In this document: in pieces, positions 10,333 to 21,236 of the stretch
How positions within the stretch are numbered: the stretch's first letter is position 1
Layout: each line of letters starts with the position of its first letter
NCBI GenBank assembly: GCA_025765615.1
Contig: JAIVFJ010000037.1
Location: 186,001-250,000 of the forward strand
From: Zopfochytrium polystomum
Lineage: Eukaryota > Chytridiomycota > Chytridiomycetes > Chytridiales > Chytridiaceae
Direction: 5' to 3'
DNA: 64,000 bases
The notes under the pieces: generated by a model
What the model was told of the DNA's origin: nothing
The model's input: only the letters and a program-made list of their open reading frames with translations
Database searches by the model: none
Position numbers and translations under genes: made by a program

Positions 10333-11239
10333 TGGTCGATTGATGATGTTGGGTTGGTTGGTTAGTTGGTCGTGGTCGTGGTCGTGGTGGTGGTGTGTGG
10401 TCGTGGTGGTGGGTGGGTGGGTGGGTGGGTGGTGCTGATAGTGGTTGGTGAGGGGCGGGCTTGTTATTTATAAAACGATTGATGCGGTGTGACCGAGATA
10501 CCGATCGTGCGAAAAGCCAAGACGACCCAATGCTTTTTGAATTTCAGACAAGGTTTCCAAAATAGGCAGGCACCTTGGTTCTTTGTTTGTTTCTTCTGTT
10601 TGTTTGGCTGCACCGTGGAGGCTGGGAAACAGCAGCGACATTATTACTCATTCACGCCCCGTCTATCTATGTGGCTGAGCGTGTCTGCCTGTCTGCTTCC
10701 GGCAGCGTACGGCAGTGGAGGCGCCAAGGAGTCGAGCGGTCTTGGCGGCGGCGCAACCCCTTCATTTGGCGGCACGCGCGTTCTTGGCGCCAACCCCGTT
10801 GTCTCCCCTCTCGTAATGTTTGGGACGCCGATTGTCAGTCAAAGAGGAAGATTGTGCACATGGAGGACTCCTCCGCAAGAGTGCGGGCCGCACAACACTT
10901 CTTTCTTCGGTGGGATGGCCTCTCGGTGTTGCTCCAGTGGCGAGATCCGCTTAGATCCGCTGATACCAAGGCGCAAGGTTGTGTGGGGTGTCATATTATA
11001 TTCTCAACCATAATTTGAACGATGTGCCAGATGCAATGGGTTCTTGCCCAACTACGGAAAAACAAAAAAAAAAAAAAAATGCAGCTACGAGGCGGAAAAG
11101 TGGACCAACAACACGTTGTAGTTAAAATGTAATAACGACAAAATTTGATTATTGAAAGATCAAAAGGAACAAGGAACGGAGAGAGGAAAAAAAAAAAGAA
11201 AAAAAATAGAGGCAAGGCAAATCGTGTCCAGGGATGGAA
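10333..11239. other. Intergenic region between array members 4 and 5
   Basis: It contains the upstream region of the gene starting at 10332, with a GGT/GTG-rich run near 10360-10440, and the 3' flank of the gene ending at 11240 with A-rich runs near 11060 and 11190. A 174-residue plus-strand frame (10489-11013) lacks domains and reads as chance. No RNA gene is visible. Confidence 0.5.
10465..10472 (-). promoter_or_regulatory. TATA box of array member 4
   Basis: The minus strand reads TATAAATA, a consensus TATA box, 133 nt upstream of the ATG at 10332. The role is inferred from match and position. Confidence 0.5.
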
Positions 11240-13240
11240 TCAACCGCGAGCCATTTTGAACCCATCGTCTTGTTGCTTGTACCCGCCAGAATTGACCCAC
11301 GACGCTCGCTTTGGCCGGGAGGGGCTTCCAATGGGTTGCTGCGGCTGCTGCTGCTGTTCGTGCGAGTGCGAGCCGCCAGACGAAGTCCATCCGTAAGCCC
11401 TCTGCACAACCGCTTGCGAGGTTCCGTCTCCTGACAGATGCTGAACCTCGCCCATCTCGAGGTTTTGGTTTGCCGGCTTGGCCGTTGCGGCCGTGCCAGA
11501 AGACGCCGTGTGGTGAACTGCCCCGCCGTACAAGAAATGACCGCCGGCGAGAACGCCCACGACGAGCACAATCCAGACCCAGTAAAGCGCTTTGATAGCG
11601 ACAGATGAGCCGTAGAGGTCAAGACCGAGGTACAGTTCCACAATGGAAAGAATCATGACTGCGCGACCGACCCACCAGTGGAGCTGGTCCCACCACGGGA
11701 TCGATGTTCGCGTGGGAGAAAAGAGCGCGTTCGAAACGTACCCAAGGATGATTTGCGCAGGAAGAATGGCCAGTGCAATCACAGTGCCCAAAGGTCGGTG
11801 GGACGACGTGCCGTCTCCCACAAATCGCTTTGCGGTGGATGGAACCTGCAGCTCAATGGCCGCCAACCCGAGGGCGGTGAAGAGGAGTGTGCCTCCCACC
11901 ATGCAGCCAACGTGAATACGGTACCAGTTGTGCCCCAGCGCATCCTTGAGGTACCGTGCCGTAAAGATACCGACGACGGGGAACACGGCCCATCCAAGGA
12001 ACATGAAGATTCCGTGCAGCAGGCGGAGAGTGGGAACATCAAGAATCACTGCGCTCGAAGTCGAAGACCCGGAGGAAACTGACCCGACAGATGAAACGTC
12101 CAGCGTAAACGAGCCGAAGTCAGAGTGTTGGACAAAGGTTGACGAAGTGGACGTCGGATCCGTCGGAGTGTTGGGCGAGACGGCCCAGATGCAAGACGTC
12201 GCACCAGTGGTGGAGATCGTGTTCGCGCCTGTTGCGGTGATGGAGCGGTTGAAGTTCGCAACCAGCTTTGCACCAGAGAGAGTGGTCGCCCATGACGGCA
12301 CAGTTGTCGTTCCGAGATTCGTAAAGGATTGAGATGAACTGAGAGTTGGTTGAACCTGTCCTGACGCTGTGCGTTGCGACAGGGTGATGCCGCCGTTGCC
12401 ATTGCTGTACGCAACATAAATGGTGGCACCGACCATGGTCGAAGAACCAACACCGAAGCCCATCCAGCCGCTTTGAGTCGATTGCAGATTGTACGTGACA
12501 ACAGAGTTCGCCACGTCGCGGCGAGCAGAGACGCAAAAGGTCCCGGCCCCATTGCAAAAAGTTGCAAGAGACGTTCCAGCCTCGGCAGTTGCAGTTGCGA
12601 CAGCAGCACTTGATGTTTTCGTGCTAGTGGTGGTCGCCGCGCCAGGATTGCCCGAAGTGCCAGAGCCCGAAAGATCAAGAGAAAAAGATCCTTCTGTGGT
12701 GTGCTGGGTGATAGAAGACGACGAGCTTGACGGATCTGACGGGGATCTTGAGTTTACGGCCCAGATGCAAGAAGTCGCCGAGGTGGCCGACACAAGGCTG
12801 GAGGACTTCAAAGTAAACACAACCGTGAGACGCGCCGAAGAGAGAGATGAGGTCGCCCAGGAGGGGAGGGTGGTCGACACGTCCGAGAGGGACTGGCTGG
12901 AGCTGACCGACGGCTCAACGTGGCCTGTTCCGGTCCGCTGCGATAGGATGGGTGAACCGCCACTCGTCCATCCAATGAAGATTGTTGCTCCCGCCATCTG
13001 GGACGAGCCCAGACCCATGGCGACCCAACCCGACTCGGTGGACTGCATGGCGAAAGTCACGTCGCCGGTGGAGGTGTCGCGCTGCGCGGACACGCAGAAG
13101 GAGTTGGACGAGTCGCAGTAGGACGCGGAGGTGGTTGCCGCGGTGGCAAGGAGCGCCGACGGGCCGGTTAAGGTGGCGAGTGCGAGGAGCAGCGCTGTGG
13201 TGACACCAAAGCGCCGCCGGCGGTGGTGGGTAGTTGGCAT
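11240..13240 (-). CDS. Two-DOMON cytochrome b561 membrane protein (array member 5)
   Basis: An intron-free 666-residue frame. A signal peptide (TTALLLALATLTGPSALLATA) leads into two DOMONs with ligands SQMAGA/TQHTTEG and STMVGA/VQHSDFG. The b561 domain keeps LLHG, YRIHV, SHRPLG and QLHWW, and the Gln/Ser-rich tail is the same as in array member 4. The pair arose by recent tandem duplication. The first DOMON and the signal peptide have diverged more than the tail. A CATAAAAAGG element lies near 13308-13317, about 70 nt upstream of the ATG. The inferred role is transmembrane electron transfer with four haems per polypeptide if all ligands are used. Confidence 0.9.
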   Translation of the reverse strand: MPTTHHRRRRFGVTTALLLALATLTGPSALLATAATTSASYCDSSNSFCVSAQRDTSTGDVTFAMQSTESGWVAMGLGSSQMAGATIFIGWTSGGSPILSQRTGTGHVEPSVSSSQSLSDVSTTLPSWATSSLSSARLTVVFTLKSSSLVSATSATSCIWAVNSRSPSDPSSSSSSITQHTTEGSFSLDLSGSGTSGNPGAATTTSTKTSSAAVATATAEAGTSLATFCNGAGTFCVSARRDVANSVVTYNLQSTQSGWMGFGVGSSTMVGATIYVAYSNGNGGITLSQRTASGQVQPTLSSSQSFTNLGTTTVPSWATTLSGAKLVANFNRSITATGANTISTTGATSCIWAVSPNTPTDPTSTSSTFVQHSDFGSFTLDVSSVGSVSSGSSTSSAVILDVPTLRLLHGIFMFLGWAVFPVVGIFTARYLKDALGHNWYRIHVGCMVGGTLLFTALGLAAIELQVPSTAKRFVGDGTSSHRPLGTVIALAILPAQIILGYVSNALFSPTRTSIPWWDQLHWWVGRAVMILSIVELYLGLDLYGSSVAIKALYWVWIVLVVGVLAGGHFLYGGAVHHTASSGTAATAKPANQNLEMGEVQHLSGDGTSQAVVQRAYGWTSSGGSHSHEQQQQPQQPIGSPSRPKRASWVNSGGYKQQDDGFKMARG

Positions 13241-13910
13241 TCCGAGCAGTATTTTGGAGGTTGTGATCTTGGAAGGGGATGGCTGTAAGATGGAGAGGGA
13301 AAGCGGACCTTTTTATGGGGTTGAGTTAGTTGCAGCTTGCGGGGGGCAGAGAGAGGAGAGACAGACAGACAGCAGAGAAAGAGAGAGCAACGGTTGTCTC
13401 TCTTGTCTTGACAGAAAAGGGCACAGCCTTCTTCTTCTTCCTTGTTTGTTGTGCGTTCATTTCGCCCCCCACCTCCCCACTTGTTGCTATTCCAGTTTCC
13501 AAAAAAGGAGCCCGGAACCCAACTGCTGCTTTGAAATCGAACACATTATTACTACATTTCCGTTTTGGTAATGTGTTTGGCCATCATAAATTTTTTGTTG
13601 ATGGATGATTGCAGAGAAGATTCATCCATTGTTTGTCTGATGCACTCTCCCTCCGTACGTCGAATTCTGTTATCGTCTCTTGTTCGTTTGCAAAGGGGAT
13701 GGAATAAACGGAAATGCTGCTCTCTTCTCCCGCAACTCGATTGGATTTTGAAAAACAAAACCGAAAAAAAAAAAAAAATTAAGAGAAAGAAACGAAAGAT
13801 GGTTGATTTCCATCGGAAGATGGCGGAATGAAACGTCGCAATTCACCATGAGGTTTTTGAAAGAAAGAGACGAGGTTTTCCGGTGTCAAGGCAAAAGCAG
13901 GCAAGCTCCG
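13241..13910. other. Intergenic region between array members 5 and 6
   Basis: It holds the promoter of the gene starting at 13240 and the 3' flank of the gene ending at 13911, with an A-rich run near 13760-13790. Short frames on both strands show no domain. I see no RNA gene. Confidence 0.5.
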
Positions 13911-15236
13911 TCAGTCTCGGGAATCGGTTGGAAACAGTTCTGTCTCGTCGGACGGAGACTCCTTCCCGGCAACGTGGTGCACGACTCCGTACTTGATCTG
14001 TCCGTAGACCATTGCACCAATAACAGCGGCGATCCAGAAAAAGTACACGACGTAAATGGGAGTCTCGCCTCCATGGAGAACAAAGCCCAATGGAATGACG
14101 ATGACGCCCAGCAGTACTGCCAATCTTCCGACCCACCAGTGCAGCTTGTCCCACCAGGGGATAAATTTGCGGTCAGGCTTCCACATTGCGTTTGAATAGT
14201 AACCAAGGGCGATCTGAGCCGGAGCAAGCCCAAAGACGAGGAGCATACCGAGGTACCTGTGAGGCGAGTCTGTCTGGAAGCGCGGCTGTCCCTCGGGTAT
14301 CTCCATCTCGATCGTCAACATACCGACGGCACTCAAAACGAGGGGTCCGCCAATCATGCAGGCGACGTGCACGCGGTACCAATTGTGCCCCAGACGGTCC
14401 TTGAGGTACCGCGCAGCGAAGATCCCGACGAACGGTGCGACTCCCCAAGCGAGAAACATGGAGAATCCGTGCAAGTTGCGGAGTACCTCTGGATCGATGC
14501 CAGGCGCTTTCCCAGTGGTGATGCCGGGTACGCTAAGATCCATAGTAAAAGTGCCGTAGCCAATGTGTTCGTTGAATGTGGCTTTGGTGCTTTTGGCATT
14601 CGACACCTTATCGTTTCCAAAGGCAAAAATGTACCAAGTGGCGCCCGTGGTTGATATCGGCTTGGTGGACGCCGAAGACGAGATCGATCGGCTGAAGGTG
14701 ACCGTGATCGTGGCGCCAGGAGTGGCGTTGACAGCCGAAGGCGGAGAACTAAGCTGCGTAAATTGCTGAAGTGGGGTCACAGTTGGAGCGCTGTGGCCTG
14801 AGCTGCTCCGTTGCGAGAGCGTGACGCCTCCGTTGCCATTGCTATACGCAACATACATCGTGGCTGTGTCCATCGTTGAGCCTCCCACCCCAAACGAGAC
14901 CCAACCGGAGATCGTCGATTGCATCGTGTATGTGACAGTGGAAGAGTTCACCTCCCGCACGGCCGTAAGGCAAAAGTTCGTACCAGAGCAGAAACTTGAG
15001 ATTGAGAGGGAGCTGTTTCCAGGTGCTCCGGCATCGGCGTCTGGCGCCGGCGCGGCAGCGACATGCAGAGGGAGCTGGTATATATCAGTATCACAAGCGC
15101 GAAAAGAGAAAGACGGGAAAAGGGAGAAGCAAGCTCATTTAAACAAACATACTGAGGCGCCTTGCAAGAGAAGTAGCGCCAGCAGCGATGCAGCGATACC
15201 GCAGCGGCGGATCGGCCGCCACAGGTTGGAGGCCAT
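13911..15236 (-). CDS. Single-DOMON cytochrome b561 membrane protein (array member 6)
   Basis: Two exons: 15236-15153 and 15074-13911 (415 aa). The 78-nt intron has donor GTATGT and acceptor TACCAG, phase 0. Exon 1 encodes only the signal peptide (SLLALLLLQGAS). Without the intron the frame has no ATG, so exon 1 supplies the start. One DOMON (ligands STMDTA and NEHIGYG) precedes b561 with NLHG, YRVHV, PHRYLG and KLHWW. A short tail ends in an acidic peptide. It is the only member with one DOMON and the only one with an intron, so it may be nearest the ancestral form or may have lost a DOMON. Its start lies 122 nt from the divergent gene starting at 15359. Confidence 0.88.
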
Positions 15237-15358
15237 TTTCGACGGAATCTATTCCGAGAACCACCGGGATCATGTGCTGACAAGTCTCAGGGTGCCACCG
15301 TTCCCCCACCAAGCAGAACCACACACGAAAAAAAATTGGCTGCAGCAACGACGTCACG
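15237..15358. promoter_or_regulatory. Short divergent promoter region
   Basis: Only 122 nt separate the start codons of the minus-strand DOMON-b561 gene (15236) and the plus-strand Ser-rich membrane protein (15359). The two genes probably share regulatory sequence. No specific operator was recognised. Confidence 0.45.
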
Positions 15359-16161
15359 ATGGCAACCTCCAACAGCACCAGCGACGACTTGCCCTACCAG
15401 TTTCTCGCTTCGACGGCGGGACCTCCCAAGGCTGGCGCACCTCTTGACCGCGCAGCGAGCTACTTCCGCCTCGCCGAGAAAGAGAAGGAGCCGCCTTTTG
15501 GATGCGACTCGCCTCGCAGTCTGTATTCACCAGCACCAGCAGGCACCCTTCTGACGCGGGGCCGCAGGCTCCTGTTGGCGTCCCTGTTCCTCGTGCTCCT
15601 GGCCATCTCGCTTACAGTGACAGCCCTCTACCTTCAGTCGATCGGCTCGCGAAATGATGCAAGCACCGGACCCACGACAGCCACTGTTGGTACGCACTGT
15701 CCAGCGAAACCTCCATTGCTTCGAATCTCACTAACACGGGCCTGACTGAGCCAGTTGTGAAGGACGTAGGTTTCAGAATGGACTGGAAAAATGACGGCAC
15801 CACCGTGTCCTCAACGTCCCCTGCGTCTTTGTCGGCCTCAACGGGCTCATCCGGCGTTCTGCTTTCGACCCAGTCGACCGCATCATCGGATTCGTCCTCG
15901 GCGAGCAGTTCTGCCAGCGCGTCGACGGCCTCTTCGAGCGCTAGCTCCTTGCCAAGCTCCACACTGACGTCGACCGACACCACGTCGGGGTATTGGGCCA
16001 CTTCGTCTGGCGAAACCAACACTACTTCGAGCTCTTCTTCCGTGTCGGCAACCACCACGAGCCGCGACGTTCTTGTGTCCAGCGCCGTCTCCTCCCGTTG
16101 CGGAGGCAAGGCCGCTTGGGCAACTGTACTCGGCGTGCTCCTAGTTGCATGGATTGCTTAA
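15359..16161 (+). CDS. Signal-anchored Ser/Thr-rich surface protein (short)
   Basis: Exons 15359-15689 and 15755-16161; intron of 65 nt, phase 1 (245 aa). Residues 1-60 are polar and cytosolic. The motif LLTRGRRLLLASLFLVLLA begins a single signal-anchor helix (about 62-88). After the intron comes VGFRMDWKND, then a Ser/Thr/Ala-rich, probably O-glycosylated stretch of about 90 residues, and a hydrophobic end (ATVLGVLLVAWIA) that resembles a GPI-attachment signal. Start exon, intron position and post-intron motif match the next gene; the start exon and intron also match both chitinases in the window. No catalytic domain is present. The inferred role is a mucin-like wall or surface component. 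Confidence 0.78.
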
Positions 16162-16712
16162 AGCAGTTCCGAAAGTGTTCACTCGCTTTCCCCAGTTGGC
16201 ATAAACAGTAGACTGACCTTTGTATCAGATTCTCGAGTCAAATCATCTATCTTTCTAAGGCTGATTTCCTTTTCGTTCCTTTTTTTTCCCCCGTTTCTTG
16301 TTCTTCTCTTTCATCGCGGCGTGCTTTACCCAGGGAAAACCACCTCTGGTGAATAGTCTTTTTCTGATTTCTGGATAAAGTACTCGCCGTGGATGCTTCA
16401 TCTTTTTGTTTGCGAGATGCTCTTCCCGTCCTCGAACGGACACCTGCACAGCCTGCAAGAGGCGTTGGGCATCATTCATCCATATATGGCAATGTGGCTG
16501 CGCAGAGACAGATAGACAGACAGACAGACAAAAAGAGACATCTGCGGAAGACAGCTTCCTATTGGTGCGCCTGCCGACGCACGCGTGTGTGTGTGGGTGT
16601 GTGGGGCTTTTCTGGGGGGCGCGCGTCCGCCACCACCGAAGGAAGAAGAAAGAAACCTGAAGCGACCAACCGCAAACAAACCCCACCCAACCCCCCGACG
16701 AAACCGCCATTA
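16162..16712. other. Intergenic region with GT/ACAG-rich runs
   Basis: It separates two plus-strand Ser-rich genes. A (GACA)n-like run lies near 16510-16530 and a GT-rich run near 16583-16605, close to the downstream start. A frame open from 16389 continues into the next gene's first exon, but its upstream part has no features, so I start that gene at 16713. Confidence 0.5.
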
Positions 16713-18315
16713 ATGACGGCCGCGAACCACAACAGCCTCGAGCGCGGAGGAGCGAGCGAGGACTTCCTCGTCGCCGCCCCTCGCGCCGCCGCCGAAGCCA
16801 GCCAGACTCTGTCTACTACTACTACGTCGGCAAACCCACTCGGCCGACCGCGCGGTTACCAGCAGCTTCTCGACGAAAAGGAGCTGCCTTTCGGCAACCG
16901 CGCGGCGCCTTCTCACCAGGATGCCCAACCCCGTCTCCGGGGCATGGCCCTGACGCGAGGTCGAAAATTCATCCTGGCTCTTGTTATGATTTTGATGCTT
17001 GGGCTGGTAGCGCTTGCCATTTTTTTAGCACGGGCATCATCGTCAGGCAACGTCCAGGGCACTTCCTCTCCCGCCGAAAACTCTCTTGGTGAGCCGAGCG
17101 TTGTTTCATTGTTTCAATAAGCAAACTGACCCGCGAATCCAAGCGAATGCAGAGCAAGGCTTGAGAATGGCTTGGAAGCACGACAGCTCGACGTCCTCCA
17201 AGACTTCCGCAACGGCCTCCTCTTCCCAAAAGACATCCCACTCGACAACCCATTCTCATTCGGTGTCAAGCTCCCACTCGCACAAATCGACACCGTCTAC
17301 TTCTACGGTTCCGTCCACGTCGCAATCCCATTACACATCCAGTTCATCCTCGGGGTCATCCTCTTCGAGCTCATCTCCTTCGACTTCCAAATCGCACTCT
17401 TCCTCGGAGAGCCACTCGTTATCTCACTCGCATTCAACCAAAAGCACACACTCGTCGTCCCACTCCCACTCCACGTCGAAAACGCACACTCGGTCCTCTC
17501 ACTCAAGCACACCTTCCAGTTCCAGTTCAACACGGCATGCTTCATCATCTTCTTCTTCAAACTCCTCCAAGTCTCAGCTTACGTCAACCTCTCATTCGAC
17601 TTCGCTGTCCTCGCCCTCGCCGTCCAGCTCGCCCACTCATTCAACGTGGTCATCTTCACCAACGTCGAGCTCTCCAACCGGAACGTCTGTTCCTTCATCA
17701 CCGCCGCCAACGTCGACATTGCCATCGACTTCTTCGACGAGTACACCCACGTCAACGCCATCCAGCTCGACGTCACACTCCTCAAGCTCTTTGTCCACTT
17801 CGTCACCGTGTTCGAGCTCCAGTTCCAGCGGGTCATCTGTCCCGACTTCATCACCACCTACAGCGTCGACATCGCCATCGACGTCTTCCAGCATATCAAC
17901 ACCTCCACCAACCAGCTCTCCGACGTCTGTTTCCCCATCTAGCTCTCCGTGTAGTTCTACCACCCCTTCGCAGTCGAATTCATCCGCTCGGACTTCGCCC
18001 ACCCAATCATCGTCGAGCACTTCGTCTCAGCCGACATACGCGTCGTCGTCTGTTTCCCCTTCGAGCTCGCCCTGCAGCACGGCCGTTTCTTCAACGTCAA
18101 GCTCATCCGTAAAACCGATCACTACTACGGCAAAGACCACAGAACCCACAACACAGCCCACTACGTACGGTCCGAACACCACCAAGAAGGACTCGAACAC
18201 AGCAACCACCACCAACTTGGTTCAGTCAGGTGGTATTTCAATCGCTGGAGCGGCGCCGTGGGGACTGATGCATTCCGCAGCAGCTGCCGCTGTGTTGGGC
18301 CTGTTGCTCATTTGA
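16713..18315 (+). CDS. Signal-anchored Ser-rich mucin-like surface protein (long)
   Basis: Exons 16713-17088 and 17144-18315; 55-nt intron, phase 1 (515 aa). A polar cytosolic segment contains RGYQQLLDEKELPFGN. MALTRGRKFILALVMILML then begins the signal anchor. After the intron, GLRMAWKHD matches the equivalent VGFRMDWKND of the previous gene. About 330 residues of Ser-dominated low complexity follow, likely heavily O-glycosylated. The C-terminus (TNLVQSGG, then a hydrophobic tail ending VLGLLLI) looks like a GPI-attachment signal. The same TNLVQSG-plus-tail ending occurs in the inverted chitinase at 34476-37982. No catalytic domain was found. A 256-residue frame in another phase across exon 2 is a shadow of the repeats. 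Confidence 0.8.
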
Positions 18316-18712
18316 TGGATCCGTGTCCCTTCTCACTTCCGATATTCGCCTTCTATTGGTGCACCGGCTTTCGCTTCACGAGAAAGTTTATTTTCATCAA
18401 TTATTTTTTCATTTTCCCTTTCTTGCTCTTTGGCCAAATGGGGCAAACAGAGATTGAGACATTATAGCCCGGAACGCAGTTGTGTAACTCCGTGACAAGT
18501 GACCGAAACATCGGACGCAATCGAGGTTTGTTTTGAAGCATTTGCGCACGAACTGAACCTGTCGTCCCAAAGCGCAGCCACCCAACGGGGCGGATATTGG
18601 AAGACATCAAAGGCAGTGTTGGAACGGGCTGCAATGTGCGCAAGCCCTCAAAAAGGAAACTGAGCCACCTGTGGAGCCACCCATGCATAACTTCTCCCAC
18701 CCACGTATCGGG

Positions 18713-18763
<51 letters not shown>

Positions 18764-19009
18764 TGTGTGCGTGTGTGTGTGTGTGTGCGAGATTTGTGAG
18801 AGACAAGTGTTGTTTGCCAAAGAAATAATGCCTGGTGGCTGCAACGGTTGGCTCAAACAACAAAGAAGAAGAATAATAAAAGAAAAAAAGAAAAAGAAAA
18901 AAACAAACACAATTATAGAAGAAAGCTGGTCAACGACTCCGTCCCTCGCGCTCCTTCCCATCCCGTCCCCGCCTGGCCTCGCCTCGCCTCGCCAAGGCCT
19001 TCCGCAAAA
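18316..19009. repeat. Chitinase promoter region with (GA)n-(GT)n microsatellite
   Basis: A perfect (GA)n tract runs from about 18714 to 18761, directly followed by (GT)n to about 18788, some 220-300 nt upstream of the chitinase start at 19010. The rest has no domain-bearing frame. The second chitinase has the same compound repeat in the same order relative to its start. Confidence 0.75.
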
Positions 19010-19046
19010 ATGCCACTTGTGCAAGACGGTCGCAACAACGACGGCG

Positions 19047-19082
<36 letters not shown>

Positions 19083-21236
19083 GCCAGTCTGGCTTGGACG
19101 GCTTCCTGGTCGCTTCGTCGCCCTCGCCGCCGCCGACTTCCAACCGCGACACACGGGCACTCCTTTTTCAAAGGAGCCGCGACCACAAAAAGGATGGCCG
19201 TGCGTTCGAAAAGCTTGGCGATTGCAACGACAATGCGTCGCCGCCAACCCCTCGAGAGTTGCTGACGCGAGGGCACAAGATTGTGCTTGCCGTTGTCCTC
19301 CTGGCACTCGTCGCCGTGGCGGCCACAACCACAGCTCTATACGTTCAGTCGCTTCGCTCTTCCCCCTCCAGCTCAAAATCAGGTATGGAGGAGCCTGATT
19401 GTTTTTTTATTTTTTATTTTTTTTTATTTTGTGTTCCATCATCCACAAGCCGGTAAATAACAAACATTCATCTCTCTGAAGGCGAGGAAGGACGCCTGGC
19501 GAGCGCAGCTGCCACATCCTTTGGATATAGACCCTTCACCAAACCAGGTGTAATTGCGTATTACGCGAATTGGGCACCCTACTCCCGTCCTCAGAACAAC
19601 GTCGACAAGCTTGACCTGGAAGGAGTGTCTGTGATGATCTACTCTTTTCGTGAGTCTTACTGAAAATAACTTTATTTTCAGGGCATTGCCACAATTTGCA
19701 CACTGACCCATCGTTTCTGGAAACTACAACACAGTTAATCTGAAGGCGGACGGATCTGTTGAGAGCTCCGATTCAGCATCAGACGCCACGAACGTTCCCT
19801 TGCTGAACAAGCAGGTTCGAAACAAGTACCCAAGCCTTCTCACCTCCATCGCAGTTGGTGGCTGGTCGCTCTCGCGCTACTTCAGCACCGTGGCTGCCGA
19901 TGAGACCCTCACGAGGGCATTTGCCACAAACATTCACGCGTATATGGATCAAAACGGGTTTGACGGCGTCGATATCGACTACGAATACCCAGGGTTAGAA
20001 TCGCACGTCCGACTGCTTAAGGCTTGAGCTAACACTTCCTTCAGGGGTGGAGCTTCGTGCAATGTTGTGAATGCGAACGACCGCCAGAACATGGTCAGAT
20101 TTTTCAGAATTCTCCGAGAAGAGCTTGGTTCGGACCGGCTCATTTCCTTTGCGATTTCGGTGAACCCTTCGCAGTACTTCAGCGATGGTGTCAACTATCT
20201 CACCCAGTACGCGCAATACGTGTCATACTTCGGGGTTATGTCCTATGATATATACCTTACCTCCATTTCGCCATATGCGGACTTCAACTCGCCGCTTGGC
20301 TTGCCCGGCGGGAATGACAACCAGCGGCCGGCAAAGAACGGACCAGGTTTCTCGATTTCCACCAATATCGAAGCCATCATCGGGGCAGGAGTGAGTCCCT
20401 CAAAGCTTGTCGCCGGATTGGCATTTTACGGCCATTCCTGGTCAGTTGTGTCAAAGGGATCCGCAAATGGACTGTTCCAAGCGTGCGACAAACCCGGCCA
20501 GGACACTTCAAGCGCGTCTCCGTGCCCCATTCAACCGGGTGACTACCTTGACGCAACCCCATCTTGTGACCCGTGCGTACCGTCATCGTGCAGCCACACT
20601 GGCTCATGGTCATACTTGAATCTCCGTGGGAACAGCGGAACCCAGCGAGGCGCACCCCTAACTGGAGGACCCACCTCGGCCGGCAACGGATGGTCGCGAC
20701 AATACGTAGATTGGGCGGCTTCCCCAACTCTTTTCAATCCATCGTTCCAAGCCACGGACGCTAACGGAGCTAATGTCGCAGGCTCATCTCCGTGTTCCGC
20801 CTTCATCTCTTATGACGATCCAGTTTCGATTGGTTTCAAGTCCGCTTGGGCAAAGAATGCAGGCTTGGGCGGTGTCATGGCGTGGGAGGTTTCGCAAGAC
20901 TTCCAAAACGAGCTTTTAACAGCAATGAAGAGTGGGTGGGCGGATGGCTCGGTTGGAACAACAACGTCGACAGCGTCGACAGGGTCCCAGACATCACTTT
21001 CGCAATCGCCGTCGCCTGACGTGACACAGTCCACGCGCACCAATGTCCTCCCTACGAGCGCATCCAATTCCACTCAATCCTCGCCGTCTGCGTACGGCCC
21101 TGGAAGCTCTACAGTGACCGTTGCGACAAAGGGAACCAACTTTTTGAACTCGGCCGTTTCGGCCAGGGATGGCCTTGTTTTGGTTGGCGTACTGAGTGGT
21201 CTTGTTTCAGCCCTCATTACCGCCATGGTCATGTAA
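19010..21236 (+). CDS. Membrane-anchored GH18 chitinase
   Basis: Exons 19010-19382, 19482-19649, 19735-19993 and 20045-21236 (663 aa). The cytosolic N-terminus contains an Asn run encoded by (AAC)n near 19044-19081. LLTRGHKIVLAVVLLALVA then begins a signal anchor, followed by a phase-1 intron. The GH18 barrel starts near PGVIAYYANWAPYS and includes FDGVDIDYEYPG, whose last Glu is the GH18 acid catalyst. It ends around GVMAWEVSQDF. A Ser/Thr-rich linker and a hydrophobic tail follow (GLVLVGVLSGLVSALITAMVM), suggesting GPI attachment or a second membrane contact. It cuts beta-1,4 links in chitin. The catalytic side is expected outside the cell, for wall remodelling or substrate use. The second, third and fourth exons match the inverted chitinase in phase, and the third is also the same length (259 nt). 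Confidence 0.92.

Noticed and set aside
10489..11018. Two overlapping plus-strand frames of 147-174 codons between array members 4 and 5
   Set aside because: They have no domain, no signal peptide with a sensible continuation and no splice pattern.
17172..17942. 256-codon frame in another phase with hydrophobic content
   Set aside because: It lies wholly inside the Ser-rich exon and is the shifted reading of TCN/AGC-type Ser codons.
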